From assembly GCA_002716405.1 (NCBI GenBank), contig PBBA01000002.1, positions 27,954-91,953 on the forward strand: a stretch of 64,000 nt of DNA. Direction: 5' to 3'. Under the pieces are notes generated by a model. The model did no database searches. It was not told where the DNA came from and worked only from the letters and a program-made list of their open reading frames with translations. Of this stretch, positions 48,562-56,985 are shown one piece after another. Made by a program: the position numbers and the translations under genes. How positions within the stretch are numbered: the stretch's first letter is position 1; each line of letters starts with the position of its first letter. The DNA comes from Chloroflexota bacterium. Lineage in GTDB: Bacteria; Chloroflexota; Dehalococcoidia; UBA2979.

Positions 48562-49449
48562 TTAGATTTCCAATTGATTTGCGTGAAACAAATCATGTTG
48601 TGATATCGCAACAATTTGCTCGCCAACAACTACAATCCCTCTTTCAGCATGATTCCCATATTGATCTAACTGACTTTGAGATAAACTATCAAGCCATACC
48701 ATTGTTTTTTCACGTACAATCCTTAATCGATTATATGCCATAGTAGAATCAAATGAACTTCCTGCACGGTATACACTAAGCCATTGGTCTGTATTGAAAT
48801 GCTGCCAACTATGGCCGGGCTTAGTAATAATTCTATCAATCTCTGAAACATAGTAAGTTTCCAAATCAGAAGCATGAATAATTGTATCAATTGGGCTTAG
48901 TCCATTAGATAATTGCTTGTATTTTGACTCAGCTGAAAAAGATTGAAAGCTCTTTAGCAGTTGATTTCGAGAATCTATCAATATTTTCTTTAATGATTCT
49001 TGCGTATAAGAATCAAATTTAGAATATTCTGCAAATAATGAAGAGGATGACATCCAAGTATTAATCTCTGAGACAATCTCAGAGCGATCATCATATTTAC
49101 CAGGTGTATACCAAATTGCATCATCATAGCTTTGAGGATCGTATTGAGGCTCGCCTTCCCAACTATCACAGTAAAAGATATTTAATACAAAATTTGTTCC
49201 ATCAGATCCTGTCACATAGACAGTATCAGCAAATGTAATTTTTGAAGATCGAATATGAACATGGTTAATTAAAACGCGATCAATTGCTTCTTCTGCAGTT
49301 TCAGATGTGGACACAACAGTAATTGGAAAAGACCATTGCTTTGGAAAAGGAATAAGGTTTTTATGCTGTAATAGCAACACTTTTCCATCTTGTCGGTGTA
49401 ATACAACAGCGGCTGCCAATAAAGGCGAGCTCGAATCTATTTGGTTCAT
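48562..49449 (-). CDS. Nudix-like / DinB-like fusion protein with degenerate Nudix box
   Basis: 295 residues. The first about 135 follow the Nudix fold (AAAVVLHRQDGKVLLLQHK opening, KQWSFPITVV where GxxxPGG is expected), but the metal-binding REUxEExGU helix is replaced by AEEAIDRVLINHVHI, so hydrolase activity is doubtful. The second half resembles the DinB/YfiT four-helix family, with IIHASDLETYY and the C-terminal HDLFHANQLE, which could hold a metal. It lies between trpE and trpG with 25- and 66-bp gaps and the same orientation. Role unknown; the domain calls are by pattern only. Confidence 0.6.
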   Translation of the reverse strand: MNQIDSSSPLLAAAVVLHRQDGKVLLLQHKNLIPFPKQWSFPITVVSTSETAEEAIDRVLINHVHIRSSKITFADTVYVTGSDGTNFVLNIFYCDSWEGEPQYDPQSYDDAIWYTPGKYDDRSEIVSEINTWMSSSSLFAEYSKFDSYTQESLKKILIDSRNQLLKSFQSFSAESKYKQLSNGLSPIDTIIHASDLETYYVSEIDRIITKPGHSWQHFNTDQWLSVYRAGSSFDSTMAYNRLRIVREKTMVWLDSLSQSQLDQYGNHAERGIVVVGEQIVAISQHDLFHANQLEI

Positions 49450-49474
49450 ACCACAACCTTATAGTCTTTGCTTC

Positions 49475-50914
49475 CTAACTAACACGTTCTGCATCAGCAA
49501 TCGCAGCAAACAAAGCACGAGCTTTATGTTCACATTCTTCATGCTCTTTATCAGGGTCGGAATCAAAGACTATACCAGCTCCAGCTTGTACATGAGCCCA
49601 TCCATCTTTCATCACTAGTGTCCGAATAGTAATGCAAGTCTCTACATTCCCATACATATCAAAAAAACCAACTGATCCTGAATATACACCACGTTGATCA
49701 GGCTCTAATTCAGCAATTATTTCCATAGCACGAATCTTGGGAGCCCCCGAAACTGTACCCGCAGGAAATGCTGAACGTAACGCATCATAAGGAGACATCG
49801 AAGAAGATAAAGATCCTTGCACATGGCTTACCAAATGCATCACATGTGAATAATATTCTAAGTCCAATTGTTGAGTAACTGTGACGCTTCCAGGAACAGA
49901 AACTCTTCCTACATCATTTCTACCTAAATCAAGAAGCATCAAGTGTTCTGCTATCTCTTTAGGATCACTACGCAATTCATTAGCAAGTATTTCATCTTGT
50001 TCAGGATTTGAACCACGAGGCCTAGTCCCTGCAATAGGATGTACTTCCACCAAACCATCCTCAATATTAACAAGTAACTCAGGTGAAGCACCTACAATAT
50101 AAGCATCATTAAAATGTAAATAATACATATATGGCGAAGGATTAATAGCACGTAAACTTCTATAAACTTCAAAAGGATGTGCTCCAGTTTGTTTCGAAAA
50201 TCTTTGTGAAATCACTCCTTGAATAATATCCCCAGCGACAATATATTCTTTTGTTTTTTCAACTGCAGATTTATATTGCTCAGGAGTCCAATTAGCCTGA
50301 ATAGGCTGTCCAGAAAGACCTGCAAATGGCTCATAAGGTAAGGATGTAAGAGGTCCACTTAATCGGTCAACGAGTTCATCAATATTCTTAACGGCAACCT
50401 CATAATTAGCTTCTATATCACCATCAAGACGAACATGTGAAACAACTTTTATATTATGCTGCAAATGATCAAATACTAAGAGAGTGCTCGCAAACATCAA
50501 TAATGACTCTGGCAATCCAAGAGTATCATCACCTGCTAATGGCAGTTGTTCAAAATGGCCAGCAACCTCCCAGCCTAGATAACCGACTGCACCACCATTA
50601 AATCGAGGTAATCCAGGCACTTCAACAACCTTAAATTTTGATAATTCTTTTTCTATTTCTAAAAGAGGATCTCCATCACCATGTTCAGTTGCTAAAATTT
50701 TGTATGGCTCGGTTCCTATCATAGAGTAGCGCCCTAGATTTTCTCCACCTTCTACTGATTCCAAAAGAAAAGAATATGCTCCGCGAGCTACTTTTAAATA
50801 TGCAGAAACTGGAGTTTCTAAATCTGCACGCACGATTCTATAAACTGGAACAATATTGCCTCTATCAGCTAGTTTTTTAATTTCTGAAAAACTCGGAGTA
50901 TACTCTACAGACAT
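49475..50914 (-). CDS. trpE: Anthranilate synthase component I
   Basis: Converts chorismate plus ammonia to anthranilate. It has 479 residues. The N-terminal domain carries a feedback-site LLESVEGGENLGRYSMIG segment, in which LLES and S-R-like residues usually bind tryptophan. The catalytic domain has PIAGTRPRG, LLDLGRNDVGRVS, AFPAGTVSGAPKIRAMEII and the C-terminal VQAGAGIVFDSDP. The intact tryptophan pocket suggests feedback inhibition. No leader peptide or trp attenuator is seen in the 36 bp upstream, where the aldolase gene ends. Confidence 0.96.
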   Translation of the reverse strand: MSVEYTPSFSEIKKLADRGNIVPVYRIVRADLETPVSAYLKVARGAYSFLLESVEGGENLGRYSMIGTEPYKILATEHGDGDPLLEIEKELSKFKVVEVPGLPRFNGGAVGYLGWEVAGHFEQLPLAGDDTLGLPESLLMFASTLLVFDHLQHNIKVVSHVRLDGDIEANYEVAVKNIDELVDRLSGPLTSLPYEPFAGLSGQPIQANWTPEQYKSAVEKTKEYIVAGDIIQGVISQRFSKQTGAHPFEVYRSLRAINPSPYMYYLHFNDAYIVGASPELLVNIEDGLVEVHPIAGTRPRGSNPEQDEILANELRSDPKEIAEHLMLLDLGRNDVGRVSVPGSVTVTQQLDLEYYSHVMHLVSHVQGSLSSSMSPYDALRSAFPAGTVSGAPKIRAMEIIAELEPDQRGVYSGSVGFFDMYGNVETCITIRTLVMKDGWAHVQAGAGIVFDSDPDKEHEECEHKARALFAAIADAERVS

Positions 50915-50950
50915 TTTGATACTTTCTTATGTGTTAATCCAAGCATTCAA

Positions 50951-51781
50951 TTAGACGGTTTCTATAGTGTCAGAAACGGAACCAGTAAAGTCTTTTCCAG
51001 AGATAGTACTTACTTTATCTCTTAAATGAGACATTTGCTCCTGCATAGCACTTTGCATAAATCTAGAATCTGAACTATGCAAAATAAAACGGGCCCCCAA
51101 TTCTATAGCTTTAACAGAAGTTTCAATTGTCTGCTGATGAATCATCACAGGAATATTTCGTGATTCAGATTTTTCGATAATATTGCTTAACACTTCAAGG
51201 TATTTTGGATTTGTAACTTGGTCTGGAATACCAAGAGATGTTGTCATGTCATTCGGCCCGACAAAAATTCCATCAATCCCCGTAACTTCCAGTAACGTAT
51301 CTAATCTTTGGTATGCAGGTTCACTTTCAATACCAATAATAATTATAGTTTCAGCATGTCTAGCTTCTAGATATTTTTTTGAATCATCACTGGGTAAGAT
51401 ATTTTCCTCTACTGCGCGACGCAAATACTCGCCTTTTAGAGGATGCCATTTTGCAGTTGCGACACATGCTTGTACTTCTTCAATTGTTTCACAATATGGG
51501 ACCAATATACCTGCAGCACCAGCATCCAAAGCCATAGCAACCCAATGAGCCATTGGTACAGGAATACGCACTATAGGCGCAACATTAATATCCCTAAGCA
51601 TCTGACACAATTCTTGTATTTCTTTTCTATCACGAGAACCATGCTCTGAATCAATAACAACATAATCAAGAGCTGAACCTTCAAGGCTACGACGGAATCG
51701 TGTTGTTCCCATCCCTGATAACATGCAACCAAATACAAACCCGCCAGAAGACAAAGTTTTCTTCAGATTTATTCCATCCAT
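50951..51781 (-). CDS. HpcH/HpaI-family aldolase
   Basis: 276-residue class II metal-dependent aldolase of the HpcH/HpaI/citrate-lyase TIM-barrel family (2,4-dihydroxyhept-2-ene-dioate or 2-keto-3-deoxy-acid aldolases). Conserved elements are the FVFGCML opening, VVIDSEHGSRD, PIVRIPV, AAGILVPYCETIEE with the metal ligands, and IFVGPNDMTTSLGIP. The substrate is not predictable; such enzymes usually release pyruvate. It lies upstream of trpE in the same direction with a 36-bp gap and has no clear link to tryptophan synthesis. Confidence 0.88.
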   Translation of the reverse strand: MDGINLKKTLSSGGFVFGCMLSGMGTTRFRRSLEGSALDYVVIDSEHGSRDRKEIQELCQMLRDINVAPIVRIPVPMAHWVAMALDAGAAGILVPYCETIEEVQACVATAKWHPLKGEYLRRAVEENILPSDDSKKYLEARHAETIIIIGIESEPAYQRLDTLLEVTGIDGIFVGPNDMTTSLGIPDQVTNPKYLEVLSNIIEKSESRNIPVMIHQQTIETSVKAIELGARFILHSSDSRFMQSAMQEQMSHLRDKVSTISGKDFTGSVSDTIETV

Positions 51782-51819
51782 AAGTGTCTCCGTTCAATAC
51801 ATAGTTATGTTCAATCATA

Positions 51820-52257
51820 CTATTCATCCAAAATTGGTTCAGCAATAAAAATTGGAATACACCTAGTTGTACGATCTTGATAGTCTTCATAAGGTGGATA
51901 TGCTTCAACAGCAGCAGCCCATACTTGAGCTCTTTCTTCTGCATTATTAACTAGTCTAATCTTAGCCATAAAGACATGATCACGATCACGAAGTTCTACT
52001 TTTTCACTTTCAATTAAATTGTAATACCAAACAGGATTTTTAGGAGCACCACCCATTGAAGCTACTAATACATAAGTATTGTGATGTTTAACTCGCATAA
52101 GTGGGGTTTTTCGGATAGCACCTGTTCTACGACCACGATGTGTGACAATAATTACTGGCAATCCACGTAATTCGTACCCTTCCTGCCCATTACTTTTCTC
52201 ATAAAGTTCTACCTGATCTCTGACCCATTCTGTAGTACTCGGTATGTATTCTGTCAT
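51820..52257 (-). CDS. Deazaflavin (F420)-dependent nitroreductase family protein
   Basis: 145-residue split-beta-barrel protein of the Ddn/PNPOx-like family known from actinobacteria. The RGLPVIIVTHRGRRTGAIRKTPLM block and the VASMGGAPKNPVWYYNL block are diagnostic, forming the F420 phosphate and deazaflavin site. Substrates in the family include quinones and unsaturated compounds. The start overlaps the gmk stop by ATGA. With the LLM oxidoreductase at 1467-2393 it points to F420 use by this organism. Confidence 0.88.
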   Translation of the reverse strand: MTEYIPSTTEWVRDQVELYEKSNGQEGYELRGLPVIIVTHRGRRTGAIRKTPLMRVKHHNTYVLVASMGGAPKNPVWYYNLIESEKVELRDRDHVFMAKIRLVNNAEERAQVWAAAVEAYPPYEDYQDRTTRCIPIFIAEPILDE

Positions 52258-52817
52258 TTCTCTTTCTCCATAATTTTAATAATTTCCTCAACTGCTCTGT
52301 CCAATTTACCTTCAGAATTTTCTACTACATAATCAAATTCATCGACCAAACTATATTCTTTATCGATAGCATCCATTCTTTCCTCTATTGCAAATACATC
52401 TTCAGTCCCTCTGGATAGCAATCTAGATTTAAGTTCTTCTTTAGTAGCTGGAATCAAAAATATAAATTTTGCCTCAGGCAATGTTTGTTTTAATGAAATA
52501 GCACCTTGGACGTCAACGCGAATAAATACATAATCACCAGTCTCCATAGCTTTTTCAACTTCACTTTTTGGAACACCATAAAAATGTCCACCATAGACTT
52601 CTGCATACTCAAGTAAATTTCCATGCGAAATATGTTTTTTGAATTCATCATGACTGACAAATAAATGATGAACTCCATGAGTTTCCAACGGACGTGGGGG
52701 GCGTGTAGTCATTGTCGCAGGAACAGTAATTCGAAACTTTAATTCCTTAAGGCGCGCTAGAACAGAATCTTTACCGACACCAGATGGTCCTGACAATACT
52801 ACAATACGAGAAGACAT
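52254..52817 (-). CDS. gmk: Guanylate kinase
   Basis: Phosphorylates GMP to GDP. It has 187 residues. P-loop SGPSGVGKDS at residues 9-18 (Asp where Ser or Thr is common), TRPPRPLETHGVHHLFVS with the GMP site, and LLEYAEVYGGHFYGVPKSEV. It sits directly after a RemA-type gene, a gene order conserved in Firmicutes and other phyla, and is coupled to the Ddn-family gene downstream. Confidence 0.95.
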   Translation of the reverse strand: MSSRIVVLSGPSGVGKDSVLARLKELKFRITVPATMTTRPPRPLETHGVHHLFVSHDEFKKHISHGNLLEYAEVYGGHFYGVPKSEVEKAMETGDYVFIRVDVQGAISLKQTLPEAKFIFLIPATKEELKSRLLSRGTEDVFAIEERMDAIDKEYSLVDEFDYVVENSEGKLDRAVEEIIKIMEKEK

Positions 52818-52830
52818 AGATTATTGCGCC

Positions 52831-53076
52831 TTACTGTGAAGCACGAGAGGAAAAAGTTTCAGGAGATATTGCTATTACAGCAACCCACCCGTCATCAAGG
52901 AAAACTACTGTCTTCGTTCTTCTGCCATTAGTTAGATCAATTAACCGTTCTGTTTTTTTTGCTTTTTGAACGGCTCTCTTAACAGGGGCGGCAATAGGAG
53001 TTGCAATCGCAATAACTTTATCTAATGCCAAATTATTTTCAAAACCAACATGAACTAATTTTGTAGTGGTCGACAT
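52831..53076 (-). CDS. remA: RemA/DUF370-family DNA-binding protein
   Basis: 81 residues. LVHVGFENNLALDKVIAIATP and the ending GRRTKTVVFLDDGWVAV are the two conserved blocks of the RemA (extracellular matrix regulator A) family, with APVKRAVQKAKK between them. In Bacillus, RemA is a DNA-binding activator of matrix and osmoprotectant genes; targets here are unknown. Adjacency to gmk, 13 bp downstream, supports the assignment. Confidence 0.88.
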   Translation of the reverse strand: MSTTTKLVHVGFENNLALDKVIAIATPIAAPVKRAVQKAKKTERLIDLTNGRRTKTVVFLDDGWVAVIAISPETFSSRASQ

Positions 53077-53095
53077 ATGAGCTCTTATCTTAATC

Positions 53096-54397
53096 TTATA
53101 ATTGACAAATCTTTTCCATATCTTCCCAAAAGGTCGGATAAGAGACCGTTACAGAATCAGCATCTTCAACTGTAGTTTCTCCATCTGCAATTAATCCTGC
53201 AGCAGCACCCAACATGGCAAGACGGTGGTCACCTGAAGAATTCATTATCGCACCATTAATGGGGTTACCACCATATACATGTAACCCATCATCCAATTCT
53301 TCAATTTTCACTCCAAAATCAGAAAGGATTTTAAAAGTTGTCGATATCCTATCGGATTCTTTGACACGTAATTCTTGAGCATCTTGTATAACAGTTTCTC
53401 CTTCAGCAACTGCACCGGCAAGAGCAACCAGTGGAAGTTCATCGATCGCACGAGGAATTAATTCTCCACTTACGTTGACACCAGTTAATGATGCAGAGCG
53501 AACGATAAGATCGGCAACAGGTTCGCCTCCAATATATCGATTATTCTCTAGTTTTATATCGCCACCCATTAAACGTAAAATATCAATTAGGCCACTCCGA
53601 GTTTGGTTAATACCAACATTTCTTAATGTCAGTTCAGCATCAGGATGAATACTGGCGGCTACGATCCAAACGGCTGCAGTAGATATATCACCTGGCACAG
53701 TAACATCTATAGCAGACAACTCATTTTGTGGAGGACTTAAAGTAATTTCATTTCCGTGAATGGAAAATTTAGCCCCCATAGCTCCTAGCAATTTTTCTGT
53801 ATGATCGCGAGTAGTTTTTGACTCTACGACTGTAATTTCTTCATCTGCATATAACCCTGCTAATAAAATGGCAGACTTTACTTGAGCTGATGCTGCCGAT
53901 GGAGTAATACGCTGTCCTCCAATTATTTTTCCTCCTTTTATCATTACAGGTGGAAGGGAATTATTATTGCGAGCAAATATTTGCGCACCCAGGAAAGTCA
54001 AGGGATCCACAATCCTATCCATCGGACGAGATCTAAGTGAATCATCTCCAGTCAAAATAGATATCCCATTTATTCCAGCACAAATACCTGATAGCAAACG
54101 CATCGTTGTTCCTGAATTACCACAATCCAAAACATCATTTGGTTCATTTAAAGAGTGCATCCCTTTACCGAAAATCAATATCGAACCATCAGAATCATTT
54201 TGAATATCAACTCCAAATTTTTTGAGGCAATCTATCGTGGAATTTGTATCATCTGAATGTAATAAACCCTTAATATGTGCCTTCCCTTTGGCAAGGGAGT
54301 TAAACATCAAAGCACGATGAGACAATGATTTATCACCAGGCACAGTAATTTCACCACGTAATTTATTGGCAAAAGACAACGTTCTAGAAATTTTCAT
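53096..54397 (-). CDS. aroA: 3-phosphoshikimate 1-carboxyvinyltransferase (EPSP synthase)
   Basis: Joins shikimate-3-phosphate and PEP, the step before chorismate. It has 433 residues from ATG 54397; homologues start at about MKISRTLSFANKLRG, and the open frame upstream lies inside tyrA. ITVPGDKSLSHRALM, LDCGNSGTTMRLLSGI, the SAQVKSAILLAGLYA block and VKESDRI are present. The DCGNSGTTMRL motif has the residues of a glyphosate-sensitive class I enzyme. It begins one base after the tyrA stop, so the two are coupled. Confidence 0.96.
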   Translation of the reverse strand: MKISRTLSFANKLRGEITVPGDKSLSHRALMFNSLAKGKAHIKGLLHSDDTNSTIDCLKKFGVDIQNDSDGSILIFGKGMHSLNEPNDVLDCGNSGTTMRLLSGICAGINGISILTGDDSLRSRPMDRIVDPLTFLGAQIFARNNNSLPPVMIKGGKIIGGQRITPSAASAQVKSAILLAGLYADEEITVVESKTTRDHTEKLLGAMGAKFSIHGNEITLSPPQNELSAIDVTVPGDISTAAVWIVAASIHPDAELTLRNVGINQTRSGLIDILRLMGGDIKLENNRYIGGEPVADLIVRSASLTGVNVSGELIPRAIDELPLVALAGAVAEGETVIQDAQELRVKESDRISTTFKILSDFGVKIEELDDGLHVYGGNPINGAIMNSSGDHRLAMLGAAAGLIADGETTVEDADSVTVSYPTFWEDMEKICQL

Positions 54398-54398
54398 T

Positions 54399-55421
54399 TT
54401 ATATATCTCTTCGCATACGCCTAGCAAGATCTTTTTCTTCCACACGTTGCTCGGCGCCTTTAGTCATTTCATCAAGTTTGTCTTTCATTGCATGACCAAT
54501 CAAAAGTGCTCCAAAATCAGAGCTCGTCCCTTCCATATTAGATTCTTCTTGGCGACCAATAGCACCTTCCATAAATGCACTATAATCCAATTCAATTTGA
54601 GCAATAAGACGAAATAAGTCTTCATCATCTAAATCTTCAAAGTTACGACGTAACATGTCCAGTTCAGCTATATATCGATTAAGCCAATGTATAATTTGAT
54701 CTCGATTTGTCTTTACAATATCAAAGGCCATCGAAGGATCTGTACCTGACAGCCTGGTTACACTCTTAAAACCTCCAGCCGCTAGCACTGATAATTCAGG
54801 CCACGCCTCAGAATTCCTCATTAATCTAAATAAAGCTTGTGAAATGACCATCGGTGCATGTGAGATAGCTGCAACATAAGCATCATGCTCTTCTGGATCC
54901 ATAATCATAGGTTTCGCACCAAGACTTTCAGCAAGATGAAAAATTGCATTCACTGATTGTGCTTTTGCATCAGCAGGAGCAGTAATCACCCAAATTTGAT
55001 CCTTAAATAAATTTTTATCGGCGTGTTCTGGACCAACTCCTGTTACACCTGCCATTGGATGGCTACCAATAAAATCAACGTCGCTAGGTAGGTATTTGAT
55101 CGCATGCGTTAATGTTGCATTTTTTGTCGAACCAGTATCAGTAACCACAATTCCTTGACTGACAAATTCAGCAATTTCTTCAATCAAAAGGTGATTTGAA
55201 AGCACTGGTGCAGCTAAAATAATTATCGAAACATCTTTTATAGCCTTACGAAGATTGCCTTCTGATTCATCAATAGCTCCAAGCTTTTTCGCTGCACGCA
55301 TATTATTTTTATTGCGGTCATATCCGATAATTTTTTCTATAGTAACATCACTATTGTGCTTCAAGGCCAATCCGATAGAGGTACCTATCATCCCGGTACC
55401 AAGTATTGCTATATGTGCCAT
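54399..55421 (-). CDS. tyrA: Prephenate dehydrogenase
   Basis: Converts prephenate to 4-hydroxyphenylpyruvate with NAD(P). It has 340 residues. Rossmann loop AILGTGMIGTSIGLALK at the start, VTDTGSTKNATL, IGSHPMAGVTGVGPEHAD with the catalytic His, then the helical dimerisation domain from about residue 165. No ACT or chorismate mutase domain is fused to it; the mutase is the separate AroH at 42055. It lies 23 bp after the HD-domain gene. Confidence 0.93.
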   Translation of the reverse strand: MAHIAILGTGMIGTSIGLALKHNSDVTIEKIIGYDRNKNNMRAAKKLGAIDESEGNLRKAIKDVSIIILAAPVLSNHLLIEEIAEFVSQGIVVTDTGSTKNATLTHAIKYLPSDVDFIGSHPMAGVTGVGPEHADKNLFKDQIWVITAPADAKAQSVNAIFHLAESLGAKPMIMDPEEHDAYVAAISHAPMVISQALFRLMRNSEAWPELSVLAAGGFKSVTRLSGTDPSMAFDIVKTNRDQIIHWLNRYIAELDMLRRNFEDLDDEDLFRLIAQIELDYSAFMEGAIGRQEESNMEGTSSDFGALLIGHAMKDKLDEMTKGAEQRVEEKDLARRMRRDI

Positions 55422-55444
55422 TATTCACCTCAAAATTCGTCCAC

Positions 55445-55990
55445 CTAAGCGATGTAATCTGCAAGAATAAGCCATTTATGCCAATTATCATTTTCACTAA
55501 CTGTGCAATGATGCCGCTTAACTAAATCAACCACACGTGGATCAGAGTTAACTTGCTTAAGCAACTCTGCACCTATTATCGCATGATATTGCAACCGCCA
55601 ATAGGTGGCTCGCCAATTATTACCTTCATTAGATGCAATCTTACGACTTAGTACGGGAGAAAGAAAATTGCAAATTACAAATAATACTCGATGAATTAAT
55701 TTCACATCCCCCTTACCAATATCATGAAGTAGAGCTGCGAGAATAAAGAATTCAGGTGGATCTACTTGATTGTCAAAACACAATTGTTTTGCATGAAGTG
55801 CCGTCCTTATAGCATGATTTTGATCCCTAGTTGTTTGCTGAAAAAAAAGTAACGCTTCATCTTGAGACATAAGATCAATTAATTCAGCTTTACCACTTAT
55901 AACAGAAGCACCTTTTAAATCTCTTAACACTTGTCTAAAACGATAAGTCGTATTTTTAAGAAAAGCTATTACGGTAGGCTTAACTGACAT
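55445..55990 (-). CDS. HD-domain protein (putative metal-dependent phosphohydrolase)
   Basis: 181 residues. The HD signature is AALLHDIGKGD, with an earlier His (DQNHAIRTALHAKQL) and later YHAIIGAELL and VKRHHCTV supplying further metal ligands. It looks like a stand-alone HDIG-type domain; the substrate could be a nucleotide. It follows the M50 peptidase by 5 bp and precedes tyrA. Confidence 0.82.
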   Translation of the reverse strand: MSVKPTVIAFLKNTTYRFRQVLRDLKGASVISGKAELIDLMSQDEALLFFQQTTRDQNHAIRTALHAKQLCFDNQVDPPEFFILAALLHDIGKGDVKLIHRVLFVICNFLSPVLSRKIASNEGNNWRATYWRLQYHAIIGAELLKQVNSDPRVVDLVKRHHCTVSENDNWHKWLILADYIA

Positions 55991-55995
55991 TCAGG

Positions 55996-56739
55996 TTATC
56001 CAAATAAAGAAAATGCATCTCCACCTACAAACAAATTAAGAAAAAAGCTAATCAAGGGACTCATAATCAAAAATAATGGTGAAGATTGTCCACCTGTCAC
56101 ATAAGGCAATAGAATTAGTAGCATTAGAATTCCAGGTCCCCAAGTTGCTGTTTTAGCCAATTTAACTGACCATGCTACAGGTAATAGCCCTAGGGCAGCA
56201 TTAAAACCATCAAGTGGAGCTATAGGTAATAAATTAAATATAGCTAAAAGAATATTTAGCAAAACGACAGTACCTAAAAATAGTCCGATCAAATCTTGCG
56301 GAGATGAAGTCCATATCGATGCCCACTCCATCGCAAATGAAGGATCTACAAATGGATGCCAAAAAGGGATAATCCCTAACTTGATTGGTAATGCGGCCAA
56401 TCCAGCAATAATTAGATTTGATATCGGACCAGCTAGCGAAATAAGTGCCATCGACCTCTTTGGATTCAATGTTGAAGCTACATTCACAGGCACAGGTTTT
56501 GCCCATCCAAATCCAACAAAAAAAATTAAAGATGAACCTAATAAATCAAGATGTGCTTTTGGATTTAAGGACAATCGACCTAACATACGTGGCGTATAAT
56601 CACCCAATGAGTCTGCAACAATTGCATGCGAAAATTCATGGAGCGTAAGTCCAACAAGCATAGAAAAACTAAAAGCAGCAATTAAAATAATGAACACTTC
56701 TGGAGCGTCACCAAGAACTGAAATATAACGTAGTATCAT
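55996..56739 (-). CDS. Site-2 protease family M50 metallopeptidase (no PDZ)
   Basis: 247-residue membrane protein. The zinc motif is H34-EFS-H38 in LTLHEFSHAIVADSLGD, and the C-terminal FNLLPIAPLDGFNA motif carries the third ligand. Five to six hydrophobic segments; no PDZ or CBS domain, so it belongs to the compact SpoIVFB/YwhC-like group rather than RseP. First gene of the 18-kb minus-strand run, divergent from the beta-propeller gene. Substrate unknown. Confidence 0.9.
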   Translation of the reverse strand: MILRYISVLGDAPEVFIILIAAFSFSMLVGLTLHEFSHAIVADSLGDYTPRMLGRLSLNPKAHLDLLGSSLIFFVGFGWAKPVPVNVASTLNPKRSMALISLAGPISNLIIAGLAALPIKLGIIPFWHPFVDPSFAMEWASIWTSSPQDLIGLFLGTVVLLNILLAIFNLLPIAPLDGFNAALGLLPVAWSVKLAKTATWGPGILMLLILLPYVTGGQSSPLFLIMSPLISFFLNLFVGGDAFSLFG

Positions 56740-56863
56740 AATTAAAAACCTTTAGAATAATTTTTTGTAAAAGTATCTAATACCTAGGTGCTAACGCTCA
56801 CAACAATAAACAATCAAGTATTGAAGCATTTTTGTTAATTGTATATGCAATTAGGAGCAGGTG

Positions 56864-56985
56864 ATATACCATTTAACTAACCAATTTTGTATATGTCTTC
56901 ATATCAATGAAGTGAAAGGGGGACACGGCTTTTTAGCATCTGATGGTGGGGGCCGATGCAAAATCATTTTTAAGCCGCAGGTCAC
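56864..56985 (+). promoter_or_regulatory. Candidate structured mRNA leader upstream of the beta-propeller gene
   Basis: Several nested stems fit the plus strand: ATATAC (56864-56869) with GTATAT (56889-56894); CTTCAT (56897-56902) with ATGAAG (56907-56912); GTGA (56912-56915) with TCAC (56982-56985); CGGCTT (56926-56931) with AAGCCG (56972-56977); and GCATC (56936-56940) with GATGC (56955-56959). The element is unusually G-rich for this genome (AGGGGGA, GGTGGGGGCC) and ends one base before the ATG at 56986. I cannot match it to a known riboswitch class. Confidence 0.35.

Noticed and set aside
50915-50950. Looked for a trp leader peptide, T-box or TRAP site before trpE
   Set aside because: Only 36 bases separate trpE from the aldolase gene; no Trp codon cluster, T-box core or GAG/UAG repeat is present.
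56936-56963. CTGATG...GATGCAAA looked like a hammerhead ribozyme core or part of a SAM riboswitch
   Set aside because: The hammerhead core requires CUGAUGA and GAAA in fixed relation, and the SAM core motifs are incomplete; neither fits.
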